From the NCBI GenBank assembly GCA_937875545.1, contig CALLYE010000125.1, positions 1 to 29,623 of the forward strand: a stretch of 29,623 nucleotides of DNA. Reading direction: 5' to 3'. Position numbers and translations under genes: made by a program. Within the stretch, counting starts at the first letter, position 1. The number at the start of each line of letters is the position of its first letter. Positions 14,044 through 21,198 of the stretch are shown in pieces. The DNA is from DTU078 sp002397345. Lineage in GTDB: Bacteria > Bacillota > Clostridia > Oscillospirales > CAG-272. A model generated the notes under the pieces. The model made no database searches. It was given only the letters and a program-made list of their open reading frames with translations, and had not been told where the DNA came from.

Positions 14044-15117
14044 TTATATGCGTTTTTCGAGTGTTTCGGGCGCGGCGGCGAATTTTATCGCGTTTTCGCG
14101 TGTGATTTTCCCGCTTCTGTACAACTGGAGCAGGCTGTTGTCCATCGAAATCATGCCTTCCTTTGACGAGCTGTATATGATCTGGTCGATCTGGTGCGTT
14201 TTCGATTCGCGGATCAAATTGCGGATCGCGCCGTTTACGTGCATAATCTCAAATACCGGGATAAGCCCGCCCCACGCCCCGGGTATAAGCTGCTGACTGA
14301 TAACAGAGCAGAGAATCATCGAAAGCTGCACACGCACCTGCTGCTGCTGTGCGGGCGGGAATACGTCGATGATGCGGTCGACGGTGTTCACCGCGCCCAC
14401 GGTGTGCAGCGTCGAGATAATCAAATGCCCTGTCTCCGCAGCGGTGATCGCCGTTTTGATCGTTTCAAAATCGCGCATCTCGCCCAGTAAAATTACATCC
14501 GGCGACTGGCGCAGACTGGCGCGCAGCGCGGTGACATAATCGGCGGTGTCGGTTTTCAACTCGCGCTGGCTCACCACGCAGCCGATGTTGCGGTGAAAAT
14601 ACTCAATAGGGTCCTCCAGCGTGATGATGTGCCCGACCCGCGTGCGGTTGATCTCGTCGATCATCGCCGCGAGCGTCGTCGATTTACCGCCGCCCGCCGG
14701 CCCGGTCACGAGCACCAGCCCTTTTGTCTGGCGGCGGGCGACCTCGATCACCTCTTCGGGTATGTTCAATTGGCGGTAGTCGGGTATCTCGAATTGTACG
14801 ACGCGGATCACCGCCGCAAGCGAGCTGCGCTGTTTGTACGCGCAGACGCGGAAGCGCGACAGCCCGCTTATCGAGAGCGAAAAGTCGTCGTCGCCGCTCT
14901 CGAGCAGGAACACGACGTCGCGTTTGGCGAGGGAGTAGATTGCCGAAATGATTTCGAGCGATTCTGCGGGCGTTATTTTATCGCTGCCGCACGCCAAGGC
15001 ACATGGCGATATAACACCGTCGATTTTAAACGACAGCGGCAGCCCGGCGATGATAAATATATCCGAAGCGCGCGCCTCCACGGCGGAACGCAATAATTCC
15101 ATAAGCTCGATTGCCAT
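14044..15117 (-). CDS. pilT: Type IV pilus retraction ATPase
   Basis: A cytoplasmic hexameric ATPase that depolymerises pili for twitching and attachment. Walker A is GPAGGGKST (139-147), the Asp box IITLEDPIEY, Walker B ILLGEMRD (E213), and the His box HTVGAVNTVDRIIDVFP. The PilT-specific AIRNLIRE motif (287-294) separates it from the assembly ATPase PilB. Its 357 residues are typical. It stands just behind the pseudopilin-like genes (3 bp gap), the sole motor in this operon. A PilB-type assembly ATPase must be elsewhere, or this enzyme also powers assembly. Confidence 0.93.
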   Translation of the reverse strand: MAIELMELLRSAVEARASDIFIIAGLPLSFKIDGVISPCALACGSDKITPAESLEIISAIYSLAKRDVVFLLESGDDDFSLSISGLSRFRVCAYKQRSSLAAVIRVVQFEIPDYRQLNIPEEVIEVARRQTKGLVLVTGPAGGGKSTTLAAMIDEINRTRVGHIITLEDPIEYFHRNIGCVVSQRELKTDTADYVTALRASLRQSPDVILLGEMRDFETIKTAITAAETGHLIISTLHTVGAVNTVDRIIDVFPPAQQQQVRVQLSMILCSVISQQLIPGAWGGLIPVFEIMHVNGAIRNLIRESKTHQIDQIIYSSSKEGMISMDNSLLQLYRSGKITRENAIKFAAAPETLEKRI

Positions 15118-15120
15118 TTT

Positions 15121-15612
15121 TTAATTTCCTGTCCAGAGTTTTTGATTGTTATCCGCGACCCAATTACCGGTGTAAACGACCTTCCACTCGGTGACGCGGA
15201 CGCGCTCGCCTGTAAATTCCAATGAGATGCGCAGCGACTGCGAGCCTTCGATACCGATATCGCGTGTGATGAGGACTGTATCGCCGCTCAATTCGGCTGC
15301 GGCGCCTTTTGCTTCGGCTGCGTAAACAAGCGACTCCGCGCCGCTTTTCGCGGCTTCGCGCAGTTCCGATACGAACTTTACGCCGATGGAATCGATGGCA
15401 TAGTAAGCGTAAACCGCTTCCAACGAGCGCAGGGCGAGGTTATACTCCGCGTTTGCTGTTTGAAGTGTGAGCGCGGCGAAAATCGTCAGGCAGAGGATAA
15501 CGAAAACAAGCGTTATCGACGCGACGCCCAGCCCCGGCGCTGTTCCGCGCTCATAACCGGCGGTGCGGGGCTTGTATAATTGTGTTTTATCGCGTGAAAA
15601 TACACTGTTCAA
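15121..15612 (-). CDS. Pilus-operon membrane protein (PilX-like minor component, putative)
   Basis: A 163-residue protein with a basic, soluble N-terminus (about 27 residues), one hydrophobic helix (LGVASITLVFVILCLTIFAA), a helical segment and a beta-rich C-terminal part ending WVADNNQKLWTGN. That layout fits a minor pilin-like or assembly protein, but no clear prepilin peptidase site (G before a hydrophobic helix with E at +5) is visible. Its place between the pseudopilin gene and pilT is the main reason to link it to the pilus. I do not recognise a defined family. Confidence 0.7.
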   Translation of the reverse strand: MNSVFSRDKTQLYKPRTAGYERGTAPGLGVASITLVFVILCLTIFAALTLQTANAEYNLALRSLEAVYAYYAIDSIGVKFVSELREAAKSGAESLVYAAEAKGAAAELSGDTVLITRDIGIEGSQSLRISLEFTGERVRVTEWKVVYTGNWVADNNQKLWTGN

Positions 15613-15617
15613 CTATT

Positions 15618-16019
15618 TTACCCCTCGGAAATGCCATTGAAAACTGACGCGCTGACAGCGGTGATCGTTTCATCGCCCCGCAGCACTTCAATAGAGCAGA
15701 ACGCGGCAAATTCGTCCGAAAGCTCAATGTCGTGCCGTAAGGTGAGCGTCAGACCGCCGTCAAGCCGCTGCCGTGCGCTGCCGTCGTCAAGCAGCTCCGC
15801 ACCCAGCCTACGGGCGGTTTCACGCATGTCGCCGCCGCAGGCTTTATATACCTCGGCGGCGTTTTGTACGGCGAGCGAGGCGCTATCCAGCTCTCGAGCG
15901 CGGTCCGTGGTGAGCTTCGCCGCCGCGAATATCCGCATACACACCGCCGACGAAACGGCGAAGAAGAATATTACAATGACGATTTCAATGAGAAATAAAC
16001 CAGATCGTTTCATGGACAT
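15618..16019 (-). CDS. Type IV pseudopilin
   Basis: It starts MSMKRSG and goes straight into FLIEIVIVIFFFAV, the class III prepilin pattern with cleavage after G and glutamate at +5 of the mature protein. A helical stretch (TTDRARELDSASLAVQNAAE) and a small beta domain follow, as in minor pilins and GspH/I-like pseudopilins. GGGAG lies 7 nt before the ATG at 16019; reading from 16064 would put 15 extra residues before the signal. It overlaps no essential motif and follows the DUF4860 gene by 16 bp. It needs a prepilin peptidase (PilD), which is not in the window. It may be a minor rather than the major subunit. Confidence 0.82.
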   Translation of the reverse strand: MSMKRSGLFLIEIVIVIFFFAVSSAVCMRIFAAAKLTTDRARELDSASLAVQNAAEVYKACGGDMRETARRLGAELLDDGSARQRLDGGLTLTLRHDIELSDEFAAFCSIEVLRGDETITAVSASVFNGISEG

Positions 16020-16035
16020 GACCACACTCCCAAAA

Positions 16036-16527
16036 TTACCAAACTCCGCACCGCGGCGCCGCATATGCCGAACCGCCGTCGATTTTCACCTCGATAAGCG
16101 TGTCGTCCCTCTTGAATTCAAGTGACCGCGCGGAGATAATGCGCTCACCCAGCGCGGGATCAAAGGGTTGCTCCGCGCCTGTGTACAGCTCATAGATATA
16201 GCCGTCGGCGTAATAAATATACGTTGCGTCGCGCATGCCGCCGTTTTCCTCGTACAGCGCCAGCACGTCGGTTTCCCCATAACGCTGAATCGCGACGAGC
16301 GGATGCCCGTCCGCGCCGATGGCGTCGAAGTGCCGTATTTTCGAGATTATATACGCCTCCGCGGTGCGCGCGCCAAAGCTGTCGGATACAGCCGAGGCGG
16401 TATTTTTATACACACCCGCACCTGTGAGCAGCACAAATATCACCGACGCGGCGAAAACCGTAAACAGCGCCAGCACGACAACCGCGTCGAGTGATAAACC
16501 GCTGCGGTTATATCCGCGCCCTGTCAT
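16036..16527 (-). CDS. DUF4860 domain protein, pilin-like
   Basis: A short basic N-terminus (MTGRGYNRSG) leads into a single hydrophobic helix (LSLDAVVVLALFTVFAASVI, then FVLL), like a prepilin leader with G before the hydrophobic stretch but aspartate in place of the usual glutamate. The remainder is a small beta-rich domain (DVLALYEENGGMRDATYIYY, ADGYIYELYTG), which I recognise as DUF4860, a family found in Clostridia pilus clusters. Its ATG overlaps the stop of the preceding gene by 4 bp (ATGA), so the two are translationally coupled. It is probably a pseudopilin-like subunit; the exact role is unknown. Confidence 0.78.
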   Translation of the reverse strand: MTGRGYNRSGLSLDAVVVLALFTVFAASVIFVLLTGAGVYKNTASAVSDSFGARTAEAYIISKIRHFDAIGADGHPLVAIQRYGETDVLALYEENGGMRDATYIYYADGYIYELYTGAEQPFDPALGERIISARSLEFKRDDTLIEVKIDGGSAYAAPRCGVW

Positions 16528-16841
16528 GAGCCGCCCCCGCCGCGCGCGATAACAGCGATATCGGGCATGATATTCGCGGCGAAAATATTGTAATGGATTA
16601 TGTACTTTTTTTCGTCAACAGCTATGCCGTAATATTTTTTTATATACGCGTAGCTCGGCGGATAAGCGCCCTCGAGCGCATAGCAGGTCAGCGCGCCGCG
16701 TTTCACTGCGTTCTCCGCAGCAAGCCGCCCGGATTCGGCGCTCTCGCTTGACGTGCCTGAAAGCGAGAGCGCGAACCAGATAAGCATGGCGGCGGCGACG
16801 GCTGTGGTTAAAGCGACAGACCAAAATGAAGTAGATTTCAT
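16524..16841 (-). CDS. Small membrane-anchored protein of the pilus operon
   Basis: A 105-residue protein: an N-terminal hydrophobic helix (VALTTAVAAAMLIWFALSLS), a helical segment (ESAESGRLAAENAVKRGALT), then CYALEGAYPPSYAYIKKYYG and a beta-rich end. The pattern of an anchor helix followed by a segment reading as Y-P-P-S resembles the start of minor pilins (compare EGAYP in pseudopilins). It has no canonical prepilin cleavage site. It follows pilC by 44 bp and is coupled to the DUF4860 gene. Function is inferred from position only. Confidence 0.72.
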   Translation of the reverse strand: MKSTSFWSVALTTAVAAAMLIWFALSLSGTSSESAESGRLAAENAVKRGALTCYALEGAYPPSYAYIKKYYGIAVDEKKYIIHYNIFAANIMPDIAVIARGGGGS

Positions 16842-16885
16842 AATAAATGTGATTCCCTATGCGGCAGGGAATATCCCCATACCAC

Positions 16886-17935
16886 TCATAACGCCTGCAT
16901 TACGTTCATGAGCGGCAGCATGACCGAAAGCAGAATAAAGCCGGTGATAAGCGTCATGACGATAACCAGCGCGGGTTCAAGCCGCCCCGCGATCCTCTCG
17001 ACGCGCTCGGCGGCGCTCTCCTCACAGCGGCGCGCAATCTCGCGCATGGCGGCGTCAGCCGAACCGGTGCGGAATCCGACCGCGAGCATACGGGCGGAGA
17101 ACTCATCGAAAATGCCCGAAGCGGCAACGGCGGCGGGGAACGGTTCGCCGTTATGCAGGGATGATTTACACAGCTCTATACCCCGGCGCGCGGCGGTATC
17201 AGAGCACAGTTCACCCGCCAGCTCCAGCGACCTGTCGGTATCAAGCCCGCTCGTCATTGACATTGCCATAGCGCCCGCGAACCGCGCCGCCGCGACGCTT
17301 TTGCCCACGCTCCCCCGCCGGACAAGGGCGACGCCGAGGATAACCGCGATAACGGCGGCGGCTGCTGCTGCCGGCAGCAGCCATGCGATATTCGCGCCGA
17401 TAAAACGCCCCGCGTCGGTCAGCGCGCGCGCGGCGCCGCTCTGACTCAAGCCGAGCTGTCGGGAAATGTCGTCGAAAACAGGCAATACGCGCGTGACAAG
17501 TATAAACGCCACCGCGAGCATCAACGCGGCGAGCGCGCCGGGATACACAACCGCCGAGCGCACCGCGCGTTTAAGACGCCCGCGTCCGTCATAATATTCG
17601 GACAGCGAAGCGAACACTTCTTCAAGCCGTCCCGACGCCTCGCCGACGGCAAGCATGTCGAGCATATATTTGGGGAACGCGGGGGTTTGCGACATCGCAT
17701 CGTAAAAAGGCATCCCGCTCTCAAGCCGTGCGGCGACATCGTTTAAAGTTTTTGAGTGCCGGCGGTCAGGCTCGTCGGCGGCGAGCATCGCCATGCCGTC
17801 GGCGGCGGGTATACCGGCGCGGAAGAGCAGCGCAAGCTCGTAAGTGAGCGAGGACAGATAGGCGTCGTCGAAAACGCGTTGTTTAAATACGCCGGAGGTC
17901 GTCTTTTTTATGTTAATAGACATATTTTGCCGCAT
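16886..17935 (-). CDS. pilC: Type IV pilus / type II secretion inner-membrane platform protein (GspF family)
   Basis: The PilC/GspF platform protein on which PilB and PilT act. It has two tandem GspF domains: the first around residues 25-150 (LALLFRAGIPAADGMAMLA, then MLAVGEASGRLEEVFASLSE) and the second around 225-340 (MAMSMTSGLDTDRSLELAGE, MLAVGFRTGSADAAMREIA). Transmembrane helices lie after the first domain, in the middle and at the C-terminus (LVIVMTLITGFILLSVMLPL). The length, 349 residues, is slightly short for PilC (about 400). The start is uncertain: ATG at 17935 or 17923, neither with a good Shine-Dalgarno. It overlaps the transglutaminase gene, so coupled translation is likely. Confidence 0.9.
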   Translation of the reverse strand: MRQNMSINIKKTTSGVFKQRVFDDAYLSSLTYELALLFRAGIPAADGMAMLAADEPDRRHSKTLNDVAARLESGMPFYDAMSQTPAFPKYMLDMLAVGEASGRLEEVFASLSEYYDGRGRLKRAVRSAVVYPGALAALMLAVAFILVTRVLPVFDDISRQLGLSQSGAARALTDAGRFIGANIAWLLPAAAAAAVIAVILGVALVRRGSVGKSVAAARFAGAMAMSMTSGLDTDRSLELAGELCSDTAARRGIELCKSSLHNGEPFPAAVAASGIFDEFSARMLAVGFRTGSADAAMREIARRCEESAAERVERIAGRLEPALVIVMTLITGFILLSVMLPLMNVMQAL

Positions 17936-19148
17936 AATTTGTGCCGTCGCCGATATATTTCATTATCGACGGATTTTCTTTCGAGGTCGAAGCGTAGGTC
18001 GGGTCCATCAGCTTCCATTTATCGCCGTCGAAGCTTATCATGGCGTTTATCCATCCGGTTTCGGCAGTGTGGATGTTGATCCAGGCGTGGTAAACGTCGC
18101 CGGTATAACCGAAAATCAGCTTGCTGGGTATACCTAAGCTGCGCAGCATCGCCGACATCAGCGACGCGTAATCGAAGCAGATCCCCTTTTTATTTGCTAT
18201 TAATTTTTCAAGGTCAGGGACATGGCTTGCGGACGCGGCGGTCAGCTTTGCAGCCAGCTCCTTGTCGTAGCTGATGTTGTTTATCACATAATAGTAAATC
18301 GCGGAGATTTTATCCAGAGCGCCGTCCATGCCGCGGGTCAGATGTGCCGCAAGTTTGGCGGCTTTTGACGCGCCGCTGTAGTTCACATAATAATTCGGGT
18401 ATAAAAACGCGGTGAATTCGTTTTTCAAGGCGACGCTGAACTGCGCGGAAAGCATCGCGGCGTATTTGTTGCCGCCGCGCGGCTCGTAGAGCGTGACGGT
18501 ATAGCTCCCGCTGCCTTCGGAGAGCGGGAAGGCACGATAGCCACCCGCGGCTCCGAGCATATAATCGTAATACACGCCGCCGGGCGAGATAACGCGCACC
18601 ACATAAGCCTTGTCCGCGGCTCCATCGAATTTCAACATCACATAGCCTTCGGAGCAGTTTGAATAATCGATTACGGATGTGCCGGCTGTTTTAACATATG
18701 TACCGGGCGCGGAAGGCATGGGCAGCCCCGCGATGTCGGGCGACGCAAAGACGGCGGCTTCATCGAGCGGAGCGGATTCGGGCGGCTTTATCTCCGGCGC
18801 TTTTGTCGCGGCGGGTTTGACCTCCGGCGCTTTTGTCACCGGGATTCGCGTTTCCGGCGCGACGGTAGTTTCGGGCGACATGGTTTCCGGCGCGGCGGTT
18901 TCGGGCGCTTTTGTTTCGGGAGGCTTGGTTTCGAGCGCCGTATCAGGTATAGCGGTGCCGGACGTATTGGTTTCGCTCCCCGCATTTTCTTCAGCGTTAA
19001 TATCACCGATATTATCGGTTGAAACTGTATCCGGGAGCGAAGTTCCCGCGTTCGCAGGCACAGCGTCATAATCCTCACCTGACCGTGCGCACGACGAAAG
19101 TATAAATATAATTATAATAAAAAGGTTAATAAATTTTTTAAATCGCAT
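17913..19148 (-). CDS. Transglutaminase-like surface lipoprotein
   Basis: Lipoprotein signal with lipobox LSSC (about residue 20). Residues 55-135 form a Pro/Thr/Glu-rich stalk of repeated PET(K/A)AP-type units. A beta-sandwich region (about 150-270) is followed by a transglutaminase-like (papain-fold) domain. Its triad is visible as GICFDYASL (Cys about 324), YHAWINIH (His about 354) and MDPTYAS (Asp about 382), so it may be an active protease, amidase or crosslinker at the cell surface. It is the first gene of the pilus operon and overlaps pilC. Such domains occur in Firmicutes wall proteins of unknown substrate. A link to pilus or adhesin maturation is inference. Confidence 0.85.
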   Translation of the reverse strand: MRFKKFINLFIIIIFILSSCARSGEDYDAVPANAGTSLPDTVSTDNIGDINAEENAGSETNTSGTAIPDTALETKPPETKAPETAAPETMSPETTVAPETRIPVTKAPEVKPAATKAPEIKPPESAPLDEAAVFASPDIAGLPMPSAPGTYVKTAGTSVIDYSNCSEGYVMLKFDGAADKAYVVRVISPGGVYYDYMLGAAGGYRAFPLSEGSGSYTVTLYEPRGGNKYAAMLSAQFSVALKNEFTAFLYPNYYVNYSGASKAAKLAAHLTRGMDGALDKISAIYYYVINNISYDKELAAKLTAASASHVPDLEKLIANKKGICFDYASLMSAMLRSLGIPSKLIFGYTGDVYHAWINIHTAETGWINAMISFDGDKWKLMDPTYASTSKENPSIMKYIGDGTNYAAKYVY

Positions 19149-19240
19149 AAAATATCAATATAATGTAACGGAGTACGGTCGCTATCACGCAAAATTTATA
19201 AGTAGATATTATTGGATGTTGCCATTATTTGCGGTTCCAA

Positions 19241-19289
19241 GGGGAACTTTTCCCCGTAGACAACTTTTATTCGAAAGAAAAGTTGTCTA
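19241..19289. repeat. Two adjacent hairpins upstream of the pilus operon
   Basis: GGGGAA (19241-19246) / TTCCCC (19250-19255), then a perfect 12-bp stem TAGACAACTTTT (19257-19268) / AAAAGTTGTCTA (19278-19289) with a 9-nt loop. The gap 19149-19346 lies between the start of the pilus operon and the end of the sortase gene. No T-tract follows in either direction, so this is more likely a repeat element or weak terminator for the sortase gene. I see no convincing promoter for the pilus operon. Confidence 0.6.
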
Positions 19290-19293
19290 TAGC

Positions 19294-19345
19294 GGGACAG
19301 CTCGAGGGCAGCGCCTCGATCGCGTCCCCGTACCCCCGTACCCTG
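19294..19345. repeat. Extragenic repeat family A, divergent copy 3
   Basis: Outer stem GGGAC (19294-19298) / GTCCC (19324-19328), inner stem TCGAGG (19302-19307) / CCTCGA (19314-19319), and a tail of CCCCGTA units. The architecture matches the copies at 1-60 and 13441-13530, although the stem sequences differ. Confidence 0.5.
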
Positions 19346-19346
19346 T

Positions 19347-20333
19347 TCAGCGTTTGTTTTCGGTTGCGGAAACGCGCACCGCTTGCACGACATAGCGTTC
19401 GGTTTGCTCGGATATGGAGCAGGTCGCCAGCGTCAACAGCTTATCGCCGGCACCGGGCGCGGTCCCGCGCAGACGCGCGGCAACGTCGCGGAATTTGTTT
19501 ATGTAATCCGTAAAATCCTTATCACCGGTGAATTCGACGCGGTTGAAACCGGAGTACATCGAGGAGGTGTAGGCGGCGTAAACCTGATACACATAGGTGT
19601 ATTCGGGCGTGTATATATAAATGTAGGGATTTTTATCAAAAAAGTCGGGCTTAAGATAGTTTTCAAGGTCGTGGAACATAATGCTGTAACCCGCACGGTG
19701 CCCGTAAATCACGATGTTGCGCGCGCTGTCAAGGTCGCCTGTTCGATAATCGGCGAAGATAGCGCCCAGAGTGAGCTTGTTTCCGTAAATATTGTGGTTC
19801 AGATAGTAATCGTTGTCCTCGCCCCTCACGACGGGGTAGTTTATGGTGGTGCGCCCTATTTTTATCCAGCAGTAAAAATCTTTATACGTCGTGCGCAGCC
19901 GCTCGAGCTGGTCGATAAAGTCCGCAAAAGTATAAACCGCCGACGCGGGTTTAGCCGTTGTCATCGCTTCGGTTACAGCCGTTACCGCCGCCGTGCCCGT
20001 ATCGTCTGACGTCACAGCGTCGGTTTCCGCCGGCGGATCGGAATTTGTTTGCGGCGCGACTATATCGGGTGTGCCGGGATCGGGCAAGTCGGCGTCATTC
20101 GGAGCTATGAAACCGGAATAAGCGTCCAGCCCTTTTTGATAATCGACATAATCACGGACAGACAGGAAAATCCTGAATACAAACGCGCAGAACAATAAAG
20201 CCGCAAGCCCCGCGACAATCGCGCCATACCATATTTTTGTTTTTTTTCGCGGTGTTCTTTTACCGCGCAGCGGAATATTATACCGTGAAGGCTCTTTGTT
20301 TTGTTTATCCGGCATGTTTTTGTGCAATTCCAT
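19347..20333 (-). CDS. srtB: Class B sortase
   Basis: A membrane-anchored transpeptidase that attaches surface proteins to peptidoglycan. Order: basic cytoplasmic N-terminus, one transmembrane helix (about 34-56), an acidic Thr/Ala-rich linker (80-130), then the sortase domain. Catalytic residues are H212 (YGHRAG), C305 (LATCS) and R313 (ERYVVQAV). Its topology (N-terminal anchor, FADFIDQLERLRTTYKDFYC helix before the barrel, long insertion before the cysteine) fits class B. The linker is unusually long. The ATG at 20333 has GGAAG about 10 nt upstream and a good promoter at 20384-20356. It is divergent from the adhesin, whose APQTG signal resembles the (S/P)PxTG motifs used by C. difficile SrtB; that pairing is inference. 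Confidence 0.9.
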   Translation of the reverse strand: MELHKNMPDKQNKEPSRYNIPLRGKRTPRKKTKIWYGAIVAGLAALLFCAFVFRIFLSVRDYVDYQKGLDAYSGFIAPNDADLPDPGTPDIVAPQTNSDPPAETDAVTSDDTGTAAVTAVTEAMTTAKPASAVYTFADFIDQLERLRTTYKDFYCWIKIGRTTINYPVVRGEDNDYYLNHNIYGNKLTLGAIFADYRTGDLDSARNIVIYGHRAGYSIMFHDLENYLKPDFFDKNPYIYIYTPEYTYVYQVYAAYTSSMYSGFNRVEFTGDKDFTDYINKFRDVAARLRGTAPGAGDKLLTLATCSISEQTERYVVQAVRVSATENKR

Positions 20334-20355
20334 TTAATATATTCTTCCAGAAAAC

Positions 20356-20384
20356 ATTTTACAGCAAAATGCGGGTGGTGTCAA
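20356..20384 (-). promoter_or_regulatory. Sortase promoter
   Basis: Minus strand: TTGACA (20384-20379), 17-bp spacer, TAAAAT (20361-20356), predicted start near 20349 and a very short leader (about 16 nt). Both hexamers and the spacer length are identical to those of the divergent adhesin promoter. Confidence 0.78.
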
Positions 20385-20509
20385 GTGCTTTGCCGCGGTA
20401 AAAAAGCCACGACTGTCATGCAGAGGTAAAATAACCGGAAAAAGTTAAGTGAAAACGGGCTTTTCATCGGTGACTTTGTTATATAATTATTTCTTTTACA
20501 ATATTGCAC

Positions 20510-20538
20510 TTGACAATTACCATTTTTTATTATAAAAT
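20510..20538 (+). promoter_or_regulatory. Adhesin promoter
   Basis: TTGACA (20510-20515), 17-bp spacer, TAAAAT (20533-20538), predicted start near 20545. This implies a 5' leader of about 650 nt. The gap 20385-20509 shows no gene. Confidence 0.75.
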
Positions 20539-20544
20539 TAGAAT

Positions 20545-20825
20545 CAGCTACAGGCATGTATTGTATCTGTTAGGAACTGATGCGAAAACTGTATATCAAA
20601 ACCAAATTTATTTAAGGAGGTGACGGGCGCGGATTATATTAGCGTGCTCACAAAAATCGTTCTTTAAGCGGAATAACCGTTAAAAGAATCAACCGCTTCG
20701 ACTTCGGGGCAATCGACAAACGGCAAATCCTAACCCCCGCAAAAGAGTATGAATGACCGCAATGTTATTTATATCTCTTGTTTACTACTTAATGAAGGGA
20801 CAAAATAAATTGTCCCGGTTAAAAA
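20545..20825 (+). promoter_or_regulatory. Unassigned upstream part of the adhesin leader
   Basis: About 280 nt of leader before the first recognised aptamer. Possible structures are TACAGGCAT pairing with ATGC and CTGTA around 20550-20595, AAGCGG (20666-20671) / CCGCTT (20693-20698), and GGGACAA (20797-20803) / TTGTCCC (20810-20816). AAGGAGG at 20614-20620 precedes only a 15-codon frame, with spacing too short to be convincing. The stretch GGCAAATCC (20722-20730) ... CGCAAAAG (20738-20745) resembles a c-di-GMP-I core without its P2 hairpin. Confidence 0.4.
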
Positions 20826-20903
20826 GGCAAACCCGGCGAAAGCCGGCGACGCAAAGTTATGGAGCCTAACGCGGCGCAAACCGCCATGGCAGTCCGGCTG
20901 CAA
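20826..20903 (+). ncRNA. c-di-GMP-I riboswitch aptamer 1 (GEMM)
   Basis: Conserved GEMM core in order: GGCAAACC (20826-20833), a short G/C stem capped by a GAAA tetraloop, GACGCAAAG, the receptor-like GCCTAA, a G/C hairpin, then ATGGCAGTCCGGC. An A/T-rich hairpin follows (ATTCATT 20907-20913 / AATGAAT 20917-20923). The GAAA loop and CCTAA..ATGG pair match the tetraloop/receptor contact known for this class. Confidence 0.85.
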
Positions 20904-20930
20904 CAAATTCATTAAAAATGAATGATAAAC

Positions 20931-21030
20931 GGCAAACCCGCCGAAAGGCGAGGACGCAAAGTTTTTAAAACCTAAAACAGCGCCGCTCATAACAATCGCG
21001 TGAGCCGCTATAATGGCAGTCCAGCCGACA
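20931..21030 (+). ncRNA. c-di-GMP-I riboswitch aptamer 2 (GEMM)
   Basis: Same core: GGCAAACC (20931-20938), CGCC-GAAA-GGCG hairpin, GGACGCAAAG, CCTAA, a longer P3 region containing GCGTGAGCCGC, and TAATGGCAGTCCAGC. Stem sequences differ from copies 1 and 3 while pairing is kept, so it is an independently evolving aptamer rather than a recent duplicate. Confidence 0.85.
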
Positions 21031-21066
21031 TATCATTCATTTCCGGCTTATAAAATCAGGATAGAG

Positions 21067-21165
21067 GGCAAACCCGGCGAAAACCGGCGACGCAAAGCTT
21101 TAAGGAGCCTTCAATACGCCGCGGAACGGTTATCCGCGCGTATTACGGCAGTCCGGCTACACATC
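21067..21165 (+). ncRNA. c-di-GMP-I riboswitch aptamer 3 (GEMM), proximal to the adhesin
   Basis: GGCAAACC (21067-21074), CCGG-CGAAAA-CCGG hairpin, GACGCAAAG, GGAGCC, a G/C P3 arm (CCGCGGAACGGTTATCCGCGCG), and TTACGGCAGTCCGGC. It ends about 25 nt before the ribosome binding site. Its 3' strand (GCAG..CGG, 21148-21156) can pair instead with CCGCTGC (21165-21171), just ahead of five T and the AGGAGA. This could form the expression platform. On or off action cannot be judged. Confidence 0.85.
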
Positions 21166-21198
21166 CGCTGCAATTCTGATTTTTAGGAGAGATGAATC

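Noticed and set aside
20580..20595. CTGATGCGAAAAC as a hammerhead ribozyme core
   Set aside because: There is no room for stem II between the two conserved blocks and no matching stems I and III.
20620..20670. AAGGAGG followed by a GTG 15-codon leader peptide
   Set aside because: The GTG overlaps the Shine-Dalgarno itself, so initiation is implausible; no codon bias suggesting attenuation.
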